Shown here: positions 9,109 through 17,995 of the stretch, piece after piece
Layout: every line of letters starts with the position of its first letter
Position numbering within the stretch: position 1 is the first letter of the stretch
Assembly: GCF_000250985.1 (NCBI RefSeq)
Contig: NW_013524646.1
Span: 124,001 to 188,000 of the forward strand
Origin: Nematocida parisii ERTm1
Lineage: Eukaryota; Microsporidia
Length of the DNA stretch: 64,000 bases
Direction: 5' to 3'
Made by a program: the position numbers and the translations under genes
The notes under the pieces: model-generated
Told to the model about the DNA's origin: nothing
Databases searched by the model: none
The model's input: the letters and a program-made list of their open reading frames with translations, nothing else

Positions 9109-11051
9109 TTATTCCATGGCATAAATACTGCACCACTTTTCCGCAGTGCACACAAATCTTCCGTAGATATAGCTGGCATTAGTGCACTGCACATGTCGTC
9201 TGTAACTGACATTCCTTTCTCCTGCAGGGCAAAGCACGTGTGCATTATCACATCATACATGTCTAAGTATGAAAGAAGGCAAAATAAACTTACCAACAAT
9301 GCATCTGCTGCCTGGTATGCAGTTCCCACATATTTATTAACATACGCCTCTATAATAAAAATAATTCTACCAATGTCTCTCTTTGGCTGTATGCCCTCTA
9401 GTGCTGTACACATAAGTATCCACATAATAGTGACTATATGCTCCTCAGTAAGGCCTAGCCTTTTTACTTCTCTTAGATACTCGTTCTGTATGCCTTCATT
9501 GTAAAGTGATGTTCCAATGAATTCTTTGTAAAATCCTTTGCTTGCGCGGAGATGCATAAGTATTTCTCGGGCGTAATTATTTGTGTTTATGAAGTCTCTT
9601 AACCCTCTTTTATTACCCTGCTGAACCATATGCTGGATTACTTTCTCCCGTGCTGTAGACACCTCTGTGCTGATTATTTCCATTAAAATATTCATTTCTT
9701 CCTTCAGCCCAGGCCAGGCGTGGCTCATCTTCTTGATTATTTTATGGTAGAATGGTAGAGACCGCCTCCCGTCCATGTTTTTGTAGAGCTTCTTAAACAT
9801 TCTTCGGTCTTCTGCCTTATTATGTATGTATATCCGGTTTTCATCAAGAGAAACAATCACAGTATTGTCTGGAATGTACTTGCTTTCTGAAAATGCACTG
9901 CTCGTCATCCCAAGAATATATGGAATTGTTGTCTCAATCAGCTTTTTATATGACGTGCTAATATGCGATAGAAGAATTCCTCTCCACCGATATGGAAGAA
10001 TAGACATAATAACTGCCTGTATATAATTCGCCAGATCTGCATTACTATGCGACAGAAAAAGCATCCGGTGCTCCAAAAGAACATGATATATTATATCGTA
10101 GTACATTGCAGAATGTACTGATATATTACCCACCTGCACATCTTCTAGAAAATAGTTGAGATACCGGGAACTCCTCTCATTGTTTTTCAAGCCGCACTCC
10201 TTGCCATCTTCTAATGTAGCAAGCTTTTCTACAGGAGAAGACTCAGATGGCCCTTTTCCTGTGGCACTTACGCCTACACTTGACTGACTTGGCTGGCCAG
10301 ACGTAATTGCCTCTTTTATCCCAGATGTACTGTATATGTTGTATATCTTAATGTATTTTATGATTATTGCCGTGCTTATTCCTGAGGTTATAAAAAGCAC
10401 TGTCACTCTTTTCTCTATTCCGTTGTCTATTTTATACCCACTGATGCTTAGTATATAGTTAATTGTCCCATTATTGCTTATTATACGCGTGGATATTGAT
10501 GTATTCCTTTCTTTTGTCTCTGAAACTATCATACTAATTATTTCTTCTGATTTACTATCCATTTCACATGGATATACGCTGTACTGCATTTTTTCGGTTA
10601 CATTTTGTGATTCATCTTTTACTACGGTATCGTTACTTACTAAATCAGCCCCGCCGCGCTTACTTGTGTTTATATGATTTATCATACTATACCCAGCATA
10701 CTCTATCTGGTTCTTATTATAATACGCTTTGTAGCACGGCTGATGTGCTATTTTATGCCTTATTTCATACATTACATTGTTTATATTTATAACTGTGTTT
10801 GTAATTGTGTTTACCTTAAACAGATAGTGCTCCCTCCGTATTCTATCCACTCTTTCTATTATTACTATCCCTTTCTTTTTTTCTTTGTTTTTATTTATTA
10901 TGTCAAATATCATAATTCTTCCTGTTTTATCTGTTAATACTTCGGAATATAACAACTCGTCTCCTATTTCAACTATTCTCATCCGACTTATTGCTATCTG
11001 CGGTATAAAGAGGTTATTTAGGCACTCAATAATATATGAGTCTCCTGGCAT
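8865..11051 (-). CDS. Unrecognised large protein with probable frameshift near its end
   Basis: A 728-aa frame from the ATG at 11051. I do not recognise the family. The first about 100 residues look beta-rich (short alternating strands such as ELLYSEVLTDKTGRIMIFDI). A low-complexity Ser/Gly stretch follows near residues 260-290, and the last 400 residues are helical, with repeats of hydrophobic helices. A beta-propeller followed by a helical solenoid would suit a scaffold nucleoporin of the Nup155/Nup133 type, but this is only a guess from architecture. The tail after codon 'NKKKK' (coding-strand A8 at 9103-9110) appears out of register; see the 8782-9108 entry. The gene is alone on its strand between family A and the SPC1 gene. 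Confidence 0.7.
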   Translation of the reverse strand: MPGDSYIIECLNNLFIPQIAISRMRIVEIGDELLYSEVLTDKTGRIMIFDIINKNKEKKKGIVIIERVDRIRREHYLFKVNTITNTVININNVMYEIRHKIAHQPCYKAYYNKNQIEYAGYSMINHINTSKRGGADLVSNDTVVKDESQNVTEKMQYSVYPCEMDSKSEEIISMIVSETKERNTSISTRIISNNGTINYILSISGYKIDNGIEKRVTVLFITSGISTAIIIKYIKIYNIYSTSGIKEAITSGQPSQSSVGVSATGKGPSESSPVEKLATLEDGKECGLKNNERSSRYLNYFLEDVQVGNISVHSAMYYDIIYHVLLEHRMLFLSHSNADLANYIQAVIMSILPYRWRGILLSHISTSYKKLIETTIPYILGMTSSAFSESKYIPDNTVIVSLDENRIYIHNKAEDRRMFKKLYKNMDGRRSLPFYHKIIKKMSHAWPGLKEEMNILMEIISTEVSTAREKVIQHMVQQGNKRGLRDFINTNNYAREILMHLRASKGFYKEFIGTSLYNEGIQNEYLREVKRLGLTEEHIVTIMWILMCTALEGIQPKRDIGRIIFIIEAYVNKYVGTAYQAADALLVSLFCLLSYLDMYDVIMHTCFALQEKGMSVTDDMCSALMPAISTEDLCALRKSGAVFMPWNKKKKLAARKESIQIQISALIVQKCYQGIVLIVVKHKKEGMPINHSQTMLFLILYRYQRKIYGISYHLHMHIFWIHCKDMSV

Positions 11052-11322
11052 GCAGTAAAATAAAAAAATAAACAGAAATTAATACTTATACGAATATATA
11101 CTATTAATTATATTCAAATATGCATAGCCTTATATAAAGATAAAATAATATACCCTATCTATACTATTATAAGCCATTTTCTCATCTGCGTAAGAACTTC
11201 AAATACTTTAGAATGCCTGCTCGGTAGAATATTCTTAAGTTTTGGGGTATATATAATATCTCTTATAAATTGTATATAATGCGTATTATACTGTGTTACT
11301 ATATGCACTTGTCTATTTATTT

Positions 11323-11577
11323 CTACACATTACATACTTTGTTCCTCCTAAAAATGCCCCAGGCTGGCACTGTTAGTATTAGACAGAGTATACTACTGAA
11401 TACATAAACATATCCCATGATAAATATGTCTTTATAAATATATCCTGATATAAGTGCCAGTATTATACCTAGTATAAGAGTGGTGTGAATTATTCTATTC
11501 GCAAGGTGCTGCCCAATGTAATCAACAGGTGGGTCAATCTTATTGCAGGCAGTCTGTATAGCAGAGATGAACTTCAT
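11323..11577 (-). CDS. SPC1: Signal peptidase complex subunit SPC1 (SPC12)
   Basis: An 84-aa membrane protein. After a 15-residue polar start come the family signature 'DYIGQHLA', two transmembrane segments (about residues 31-47 and 54-70) separated by a short lumenal turn, and the ending LTVPAWGIFRRN. This matches the SPC12 layout DyxGQxLa-TM-TM-LPxWpxyRR. SPC1 is a non-catalytic subunit of the ER signal peptidase. Its size is normal for the family. It is divergent from the MOZART1 gene with 26 bp between starts. Confidence 0.88.
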   Translation of the reverse strand: MKFISAIQTACNKIDPPVDYIGQHLANRIIHTTLILGIILALISGYIYKDIFIMGYVYVFSSILCLILTVPAWGIFRRNKVCNV

Positions 11578-11603
11578 TTATAATAATTATTATGTAAAAA
11601 ATA

Positions 11604-11759
11604 ATGAATAAATATGAAATAATAAAGGAAGCAAATAGAATAATAGACACAGGACTGTCTAATGAACAATTGTCACATTGTATAGAATTAATAATGAACA
11701 GAGATGTGTCCTGTGATGGCGTTATAAGTATGCTTAAGGAGTTAAGTAAATATAAATAA
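11604..11759 (+). CDS. MZT1: MOZART1-like gamma-tubulin complex microprotein
   Basis: A 51-aa open frame (ATG 11604, TAA 11757). Its sequence EANRIIDTGLSNEQLSHCIE then SCDGVISMLKELSK lines up with the core of MOZART1/Mzt1 (EISRIL-TGLD-ETLS-C--L-E-G-NPEALS-VI-ELR). Mzt1 binds the N-termini of gamma-tubulin complex proteins and is needed to recruit the complex to spindle poles. The Ala- and Ser-rich tails of animal Mzt1 are absent, leaving little more than the three-helix core. It is divergent from SPC1 and only 26 bp away. Homology is by eye but the match is collinear and gap-poor. Confidence 0.75.
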   Translation: MNKYEIIKEANRIIDTGLSNEQLSHCIELIMNRDVSCDGVISMLKELSKYK

Positions 11760-11932
11760 AGAAACAAGTGCTCTGCGCAGAATAATAGAATACAAAAATA
11801 CTGAATACCCTTGACTTATTCTAATTTCTATAAAATTATATTATTTGTTATATACAGCTGTTTATGTATAATATTATACATAAATATTAAGTGCATGTTA
11901 TAAATATATATAGTGTTATACTTATACATATT

Positions 11933-12271
11933 TGACGTACTCACGAGGAGTAACGCCACCGCCGCCCTGCTACGTAGCCAAGAGAGAGAAGAGAGTGAAA
12001 GGGGAGAGCTCTTTATTGTCTTTAGGGAGCGGCCCAAGCCTGCGCGGACACGGAGTCTCGGGCGCAGTTGTGTTAGGCCTGGCGCTGAAGTTAAGCCGTC
12101 GATGCTTCCCTGAGTCTCCCCCTAAATTGGGGGAAGAGCTCCGGTTAAATAGTCGGAAGTTGATATACTGATTCAGAGATCCCGGCCTTTGCTTTGGCGG
12201 GATCACCGCGCGAGCTGGCGCGCAGACGGATCGCCCTCGGGGGCTCCCGTCCGAGTGGTGGTGTCACCACA
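11933..12271 (+). mobile_element. Solo LTR, family 1, copy 1
   Basis: A 339-bp GC-rich island in AT-rich DNA. It starts TGACGTACTCAC and ends GGTGTCACCACA (TG...CA ends), flanked by a perfect 5-bp target duplication ATATT (11928-11932 and 12272-12276). Two further copies lie at 40787-41127 and 41340-41679. The TG/CA ends and 5-bp duplication identify an LTR retrotransposon; the superfamily (Ty3/gypsy or Ty1/copia) cannot be told without internal sequence, which is absent here. Copies are about nine-tenths or more identical by eye, so the family is fairly young. An E2F-like TTTGGCGGGA lies at 12193-12202. Confidence 0.88.
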
Positions 12272-13036
12272 ATATTTATATCTACTTAGTGTAATCTGAA
12301 GTATTGGCCTGCTGATTGTTTGATTATAAATATTTCTATTTATAATATTATTGTAGTGTATCTATTAGTATCTAATTCTTCTATTATATATTTTGTAAAT
12401 GATAAATAATCTTATTTTCAGTATTTACCTTTAGTATTAAATATGTAAGGCATAAATAATATTCTATTTTAATAAATCATGCTTATATTACAAAATATGT
12501 AAAGTGTATCTCAAATACTAAAACAGTGATGACTTTTATTTTTTTAGAATTTCAAATATTCCTGATGTTTATGCATTCAAAGAGAATAATATCAATACAA
12601 TTAAAACAGCTCAATTTATATAATGTATATAATATATGTTTACTTATAGTAAATTTGTAATTACATTCTAAATAAATAAATTATAATTAGAAAATAATCC
12701 TATAAATAGTTGAGTACTTCTATACTAATTATTATAGTTGGTTATTCTCTTGTAAATTATTAAGACTTATTCTAATTTCAGGTTATATCGGGTTATATAG
12801 CTTCAATTTCCAATTATAACAGCTCTATAAGACTTCGCAGGCATGGGCATGAGACTCCCACATTAGACATGGCTTCTCATATGATAGAAACCATCAATTA
12901 TATTAAGATATTTAACTAATAATATAATTTACAGAAATTAAATTATTTAACAAAATAAAATAATTAAAACTTATTGCATTCTAATCTCTTAGATAAGAAA
13001 GTTATATAAATAAAATAAAAATTTAAAAGAATTAAG
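12272..13036. other. AT-rich intergenic stretch
   Basis: No gene seen between the solo LTR and the membrane-protein gene at 13037. It holds a CGGGTTAT doublet at 12780-12796, directly followed by the two-copy repeat at 12793-12888, and an AAATTT element about 15 bp before the start codon at 13037. Confidence 0.6.
12793..12888 (+). repeat. Two-copy dispersed repeat (copy 1)
   Basis: About 95 bp beginning TTATATAGCTTCAA and containing CTATAAGACTTCGC, then GAGACTCCCACATTAGACAT and TCATATGATA. A clearly related sequence is at 46293-46385 in the same orientation (CTATAGGACTTCGC, AGACTCTTACATTCAGTATG). Both lie a few hundred bases upstream of a plus-strand membrane or secreted-protein gene. It could be an old transposon end, a regulatory element or a small RNA; nothing in it decides. 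Confidence 0.55.
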
Positions 13037-13744
13037 ATGAATAATGAAAGAAACGACGATAGAACACACAAAGATACCATGTTGGAATGGATGCCAACAA
13101 AAGCTCTTGAAATAGCATGGTATTTTTTTTATTTTGTCATTCGCCTGACTCCATATATAGCACTACTTTCTAGTACTGTTATTCTATATAATTTTTTCTG
13201 GGGTGGTATACCTGTGACAGATGATATAAAGTATATTTTTGTAGGGAAAAGTAACTTTATGTACAGGATATTTCTATTGTTAACGATAGCAAACTTTTTT
13301 TCAAGTATTTTTTGGATTGGGGTATTAAGTATGATATTTGGTGGCATATTTAGTATTTTAAGGCCTGATTCAGAAGATAAAAAATCCAGTGTTCTATTTA
13401 ATATAGCTAAAATAGCTGTAATAATATTAATAGGAATAATGATTGGTAAGAAGGTATATTATTCTAATCTTATGACACTATATGGGATAGCAACTGCCTA
13501 TCGGTGTATTAGTGTATTCGTAACTCTTTTATCTTGGCTTATATCTTGTATAGTATACATGGACTTTGCCTCCTCCATATTCTGGGACTGTTCTATTTTG
13601 AATATAATATGTAACTGGCACTATGTATACATTATATTTGATATTGTAGCCATGGTTATATTATACATGGCATCAGATGCACTGGTAAATGCAAGCTCTC
13701 CTGATTACATGAAGATAGTAGTATCAGAAGTAAATAAAGTTTAA
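13037..13744 (+). CDS. Multi-pass membrane protein, unknown family
   Basis: A 235-aa protein with a 25-residue polar start and about six hydrophobic segments (roughly residues 35-55, 78-108, 122-138, 150-175, 190-220). No signature that I recognise. Aromatic- and isoleucine-rich segments are like those of the multi-pass proteins at 37879 and at the right window edge, but I cannot show homology. It has no close neighbour. The leader ATAAAAATTTAAAAG just before the ATG resembles the AAATTT leaders of the family A genes. Confidence 0.75.
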   Translation: MNNERNDDRTHKDTMLEWMPTKALEIAWYFFYFVIRLTPYIALLSSTVILYNFFWGGIPVTDDIKYIFVGKSNFMYRIFLLLTIANFFSSIFWIGVLSMIFGGIFSILRPDSEDKKSSVLFNIAKIAVIILIGIMIGKKVYYSNLMTLYGIATAYRCISVFVTLLSWLISCIVYMDFASSIFWDCSILNIICNWHYVYIIFDIVAMVILYMASDALVNASSPDYMKIVVSEVNKV

Positions 13745-14293
13745 AATGAACTATTCGCGACCATTAGCAATAGTGAATAAGCGTATACTTGGTACAGTAT
13801 GAAAATATTTTAAAAACCCCACATAGTTATAGCAGCTTTTTAAATTAAAGAAAAGACTTCTGTTATCCTAGCATGTAAAACACACTAGTGGAATTGTAAA
13901 TTTTATAGAATCACAATTTTCTGTGAAAAAATTAATTTGCATAAACTCCTTTATGTGTTCTAAGAGCTAATAATTATAAGTAAGTAAATGGACAATAAAT
14001 TTATTTGTCTGTTTACTTTCTATATATTAGTTGTTGTTATTTGTAAGATATTCTATGAGAGAGTTTTCAGATATATATTATATGTAATACAGTTAATAGT
14101 ATAAAAATAAATGACTTTATTTAAAACAAAACCATTCAATTTTTGTATAGAATTTTGAGTTTTCTATGCATGAAAATACATTAATATGAAAAACAATGGC
14201 TTCAAAAATCATAGTTATCTTATTATTGTTTGATTTTTTGGTTGGTAGTGATAATGGCGGTGGTTATTTTATCGTACATTCAGGGATTATGCC
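13745..14293. other. Intergenic stretch
   Basis: No supported gene in about 550 bp. A 38-codon frame at 13988 encodes one hydrophobic segment but has nothing else in its favour. Confidence 0.5.
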
Positions 14294-15190
14294 TTATTTT
14301 GTTGGCTCTACATGCTTCATTTCGTACCAATGGGACGAATCGACAAATAATATGTCCGATGTAATTGTCCATCCTTTGATTGCTATTCTATACATCTTTT
14401 TCCCTGATCTATTCTCTGATCTGATACTAAAGGAAGGCTTCTTAAGTATTCCATTTAAAAATGGATATTTTGATATAACCAAAGGCAGCGCACATACGCT
14501 GCTTGCTTGTGTATTAAGAAGAGTGTCCAGAATAAATAGAACCCCTCGTCCGGAAAGATACCACTCAGCACCATTCTGAATAAACTCACTCTCATAAAGC
14601 TCTTTTGGATTTTGGCTGTCTGATATAATAAATAAAGAATATCCTGATTTATTTGCACAGCATGGGCGCTCACACCCGCCGCATTTGTTAGTATGAAAAT
14701 AGTGCACAATCCCATCAGAGTACGCATAGAATGAAAATTCAGTTTTTTTAGTATTTGCCTTCCTGTATTCAGCAAACAGCCCTGCAAGCCCTTCTCTCCA
14801 GTTAACAAATATTCTGGCGTACGCTGCGCTGTTCTCCTTCTTAATTGTGTGGGTCTCTGGAGTTTGATAATAAAGCAGGCTCCCCATTGTAGTTTCAAAA
14901 TCAGTTTTTGTTTTTTCGTCTGTAAGCAGCTTTATGTGGTTGTATATGTAATTAGAAAGAATCATCTGGCCTTGTTTTTCTTTGGCTTTCTGATCTATAA
15001 GAGTTTTTAATATCTCTGCTTCATGTATCTGCACAGGCTCTATTGTTTCAATCAATGGTTCAACTGTTTGCTTCTTGGGTTCTGGTTTTACTCCACTAAT
15101 CACTTCATGAATGGCCCCCTCTAATGTGTTCTCTTTTTGTTTTTTGCACTGGAATGGGTTTTTCTTCATTGCACTTGCAAATTTTCTCAT
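14294..15190 (-). CDS. DONSON-like replication factor (tentative)
   Basis: A 298-aa protein from the ATG at 15190 (an alternative ATG at 15169 would give 291 aa and begin MKKNPFQ). Resemblance to DONSON/humpty-dumpty proteins is in pattern: an early NPF, then GSLLYYQTPE (family: SL-YWQ-P), a central W-x6-LF-x2-YR helix followed by FSFYAYSDGIVHYF (family: W...F..LY...R...FYVC...F.V.F), a Cys-rich insert (CGGCERPCC) and a C-terminal part ending near FVDSSHW. DONSON helps load the CMG helicase at origins. The match is by eye and remote. The start codon overlaps that of the divergent DUF2039 gene: both ATGs lie in the same CATG (15188-15191). Confidence 0.55.
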   Translation of the reverse strand: MRKFASAMKKNPFQCKKQKENTLEGAIHEVISGVKPEPKKQTVEPLIETIEPVQIHEAEILKTLIDQKAKEKQGQMILSNYIYNHIKLLTDEKTKTDFETTMGSLLYYQTPETHTIKKENSAAYARIFVNWREGLAGLFAEYRKANTKKTEFSFYAYSDGIVHYFHTNKCGGCERPCCANKSGYSLFIISDSQNPKELYESEFIQNGAEWYLSGRGVLFILDTLLNTQASSVCALPLVISKYPFLNGILKKPSFSIRSENRSGKKMYRIAIKGWTITSDILFVDSSHWYEMKHVEPTK

Positions 15191-15677
15191 GGAGGTTAAA
15201 GAAAAGAAAAAGACAAAGAGAAAGCAAGCGCACCAAAATACATACGCTTTCAGACACAACCCGAATTCAATGCTAACCAAAGAAATAGCAGCAATAAAGA
15301 TATTCGGACTATGCAGAAGATGTAATGAAAAGATCGAATGGAGAAAGAAGTACAGAAAGTATAAAATACAAACTCATGTGTCGCGATGCACTGTCTGTCT
15401 AAATAAAAGCATAACCACCGCATACAACATAGTCTGTGAACCATGCGGCGAGGGAAAGAAAATCTGTCGAATATGCAGAGTTGGTTTATGCTTTGAGACA
15501 TGTGCGCCACTAGAACAAGTATTAGAGAAGAAAAAAGAGAGCGCCACCATCTCTACTCCGGAAAGTAACAATATAGACTTAGAGGTAAATGTGTCATGTG
15601 ATGAAGAAAGTGCAGTGAGCATAGACCAGAGCGAAATAGATACAGATCAGAGTGAATTAGAACAAGAGACTTTATAA
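15189..15677 (+). CDS. DUF2039 / C9orf85-like zinc-binding protein
   Basis: 162 aa from the ATG at 15189. The start is set by the family block KRKQAHQNTYAFRHNP, which human C9orf85 has as 'RPQKHQNTFSFKND' near its N-terminus. Then come GLCRRCNEKIEWRKKYRKYK, CTVCLNKSITTAY, and CEPC...CRICR: four Cys pairs spaced as in DUF2039. The C-terminal 55 residues are an acidic, Ser-rich tail not found in the family core. The function of the family is unknown; the Cys pairs suggest zinc binding. Its ATG shares two bases with the ATG of the minus-strand neighbour, so this pair has no untranslated spacer at all between coding regions. Confidence 0.85.
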   Translation: MEVKEKKKTKRKQAHQNTYAFRHNPNSMLTKEIAAIKIFGLCRRCNEKIEWRKKYRKYKIQTHVSRCTVCLNKSITTAYNIVCEPCGEGKKICRICRVGLCFETCAPLEQVLEKKKESATISTPESNNIDLEVNVSCDEESAVSIDQSEIDTDQSELEQETL

Positions 15678-16130
15678 TAATCTAAGAAAATTTCAAGTGA
15701 AAAGAAGTGCTCTAGTATAAATTAGAATATATTTACATAGATAATTACACAGGCTACCCAAACCAAACATATTTGTGCACCGTGTGGTCATGTTTGCATT
15801 AAAGATAAATAGTAAATTTTAAACAGCTTTTAGTTTTTCTTTATTGCTTATATGTTATTTTAGCTAGTATGAATGTTTCTTTTTATATAAAAGAAATCGA
15901 CTAAAATAATCCGAGGTATATATGAGCTTCAAAAACCACTATTGGTTACTAGAATCAAATAAATACCTTTTAAATTGTTGGCTCTCCGTGGTTGCATGGA
16001 GACTATGTCTTTATATATCATATGTTCAATTCAATTTGTTTTGACATGGTGTGTTAATGCTTCTGATTTAATGTATACTGCTATGCTTATGTAGATACAC
16101 TGATAACTTGTACATTCCTATAGTAATGGG
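15678..16130. other. Intergenic stretch
   Basis: About 450 bp of AT-rich DNA between the DUF2039 gene and the SINE-like insertion; I see no gene or RNA in it. Confidence 0.5.
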
Positions 16131-16270
16131 TTTTTTTAGGTTAAAACAGTTTATTGATATAAGATTCAAGGGGCCTCAGGCGGATGGCCGTCAAGCGCCA
16201 CACACTCTCTTCCTATTCTCTCTAAGCCGTTCCTCATGCCCCTAGGGCGGCCGTAACAAGTTAATGTCTT
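16131..16270 (-). mobile_element. SINE-like retroposon, copy 1
   Basis: About 140 bp, minus orientation: 5' end AAGACATTAACTTGTTACGG, then a CCGCCCTAGGGGC block, AGAGAGAATAGGAAGAGAGTGTG, and AATAAACTGTTTTAACC before a short A-rich tail. It is more than nine-tenths identical by eye to the copy at 23808-23947, which has a clear A tail and a 13-bp target duplication. Here no clean duplication is seen; the 5' end abuts another repeat at 16271. GGCTTAGAGAG resembles a pol III A box, so tRNA ancestry is possible but unproven. Confidence 0.7.
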
Positions 16271-16442
16271 TGACTACTAGGGGCGGAGGAACGTGGCTTA
16301 TAAAGTAGGGCTTTATACGGTCACTCCTCAATGGGATGATGGCACAGAGATAACGTGCCATCGCGCGAGTAATACTCACGCTACTGTATTTCAATAAAAA
16401 ACAAGTTTTCGTATGTCTAAGTCTTACAGGAAAAAACAGCTA
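16271..16442 (+). mobile_element. Fragment related to LTR-like family 2
   Basis: The last about 50 bp (TATTTCAATAAA, then CAAGTTTTCGTATGTCTAAG, ending GGAAAAAACAGCT) match the 3' end of the elements at 6809-6998 and 34504-34671. The first about 30 bp (TAGGGGCGGAGGAACGTGGCTTA) instead resemble the SINE's TAGGGGCACGAGGAACGGCTTA. A hairpin-forming GATGGCACAGAG...GTGCCATC lies between. It looks like a mosaic or an old relative; one end is hidden by the adjoining SINE. Confidence 0.5.
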
Positions 16443-16827
16443 CCACTATAATTATAGTTGTTTTTTTAGGAAAGGGCATGCTTAAACTTTGACTTTTATA
16501 TTTAACTTCAGATCTGTATTTATAGCTTAACTAAATTAAATTACCCCTTGAAGGAGGTATAAATATCTTCAGTTATTCTATTAAACTTTTAGATTCGATT
16601 GTGATTTAATCTAGTTCATGTATGCAATTTATGAATATTAATTCATTTAAATAAATTAATTAAATCCCCCTGCCGTGTCCTGTGAGTGGTAACTGTGAAG
16701 TCTCTATATAATACTACACTAAGTTCCTGGAACGGCAAGGCTTGTAATTGATATTAGTTGATTGCTTCTTTATTGGTACGCTTCCTGACATGTTTGTTTT
16801 AATCCGACTCTGTATAAAAAAATAAAT

Positions 16828-17496
16828 TTGTTGCCAGGGGGCTATATATTAATAATTAGTTTAATAAAATTTTATCTTGGTTTTAATTTGTTGGCAACAG
16901 TGTTTGCCGTTGTTAAAACAGAAAAAGACATAAAAATGCCATTTGAGGAGTGGAAGAAACATCAAGAAGTGGGCAATATAGTTGACTTCTTTGTTAAATA
17001 TTGTAATTCTCCTATGCTTAACAAAATCACGCCAACTAATACAAATATAGAGCCTAAAATTTCTAATTCGATGTTTTTATCTAAGAATATTATCCAGCGG
17101 TTTCTGTGTTTCTATTTAAAAGGAAAAAATGAAATAGACGCATTTAATGTAGAAGTATACAATATATTAAAAGAGTATCTGCCACCAACCGAGGAAATAG
17201 AGGAAAATAAAACAGAACTGCAAAAAATCGCAGAAACGCTATTCAAGTACTGGTTTTTAACATTAAATGGTATGGAAGAAAATAAGTTTAATACACTTAT
17301 AGATGATATTTCCATCTGTTTTAAAAAAATAGAAGAAATAAAATCAACTAAAGCCAACCCAATTAGATCTGAAAAGGTAGAAAGAGTTAAGTCTTTATTG
17401 GTGGATAAAATTGCCTCTAGCGTGAAAAATGATTTTTTCTTGCTAGCTATCAATAAGTATATAGAATTCGTATCTAATACTTTTAAATCTAGTTAA
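16828..17496 (+). pseudogene. Family B fragment, 5'-truncated
   Basis: Residues from about 25 onward align with family B: EEWKKHQEVGNIVDFFVKYC matches the 'GWKKNQKVGDVINFFMKYC' of the gene at 23411-24775, and VEVYNILKEYLPP matches its VYNILSEYLPP. The whole N-terminal half seen in 20856-23141 (signal peptide and LASLFLLAEG block) is missing. The first in-frame ATG is at 16936, which would give 186 aa; upstream codons starting at 16828 are open but begin at TTG. It may be a relic or a short expressed paralogue. The flank at 16838-16900 is duplicated at 17640-17705. Confidence 0.6.
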
Positions 17497-17995
17497 TATG
17501 CTATAAATGAAAACAGTAAAGCAATTTATTTGTCAGGAGACTCTTTTAGAACTGAATATTTCATGCCAAAAGTAAGTTTATTGCTTATTAAATTTAGCTT
17601 TGGATATTCAGGCCACTAATAATTACTTCTGTTATCAATAAAGCTATATATTAATAGTTAGTCTAATAAAACTTTAGTTTGGTTTAATTTGTTAAAAACA
17701 GTTACTTTATTAATAAAACTCCGCATATTTACTATTTTGTTATTGGCATGCTCTATTAAAAATAGTGCACCGGCCTTAATGTATAGTCCTAGGTGGATAT
17801 AGCCGATATAATAATGTTCTCTTTATTACAGCTATCGTACTGTCTTATGCTATTCTTCTGCTGATGTATCTAGTAGAATTCTAGGATCATTTGTATATTT
17901 ATACTTATATATGCTTTAATATCAAATTGTATGTGTTCTATAACAAATTAAAGCTTCTTATATTACTATAAATATCTAAGGTAATTTTATTTTTA
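17497..17995. other. Intergenic stretch with duplicated flank
   Basis: No gene seen. The part near 17640-17705 (CTATATATTAATAGTTAGTC...GGTTTAATTTGTT) repeats the sequence at 16838-16900 at the head of the family B fragment. Confidence 0.5.

Noticed and set aside
11940-12206. Short open frames in the GC-rich island near 12 kb
   Set aside because: They lie wholly in the solo LTR and recur, altered, in the other two copies; the island is a repeat, not a gene.
13988-14104. 38-codon hydrophobic microprotein
   Set aside because: One membrane-like segment in AT-rich DNA is expected by chance; no conserved feature.
14196-14579. 127-aa plus-strand frame
   Set aside because: It overlaps the 3' half of the DONSON-like gene and ends in unstructured basic sequence; no recognisable content.
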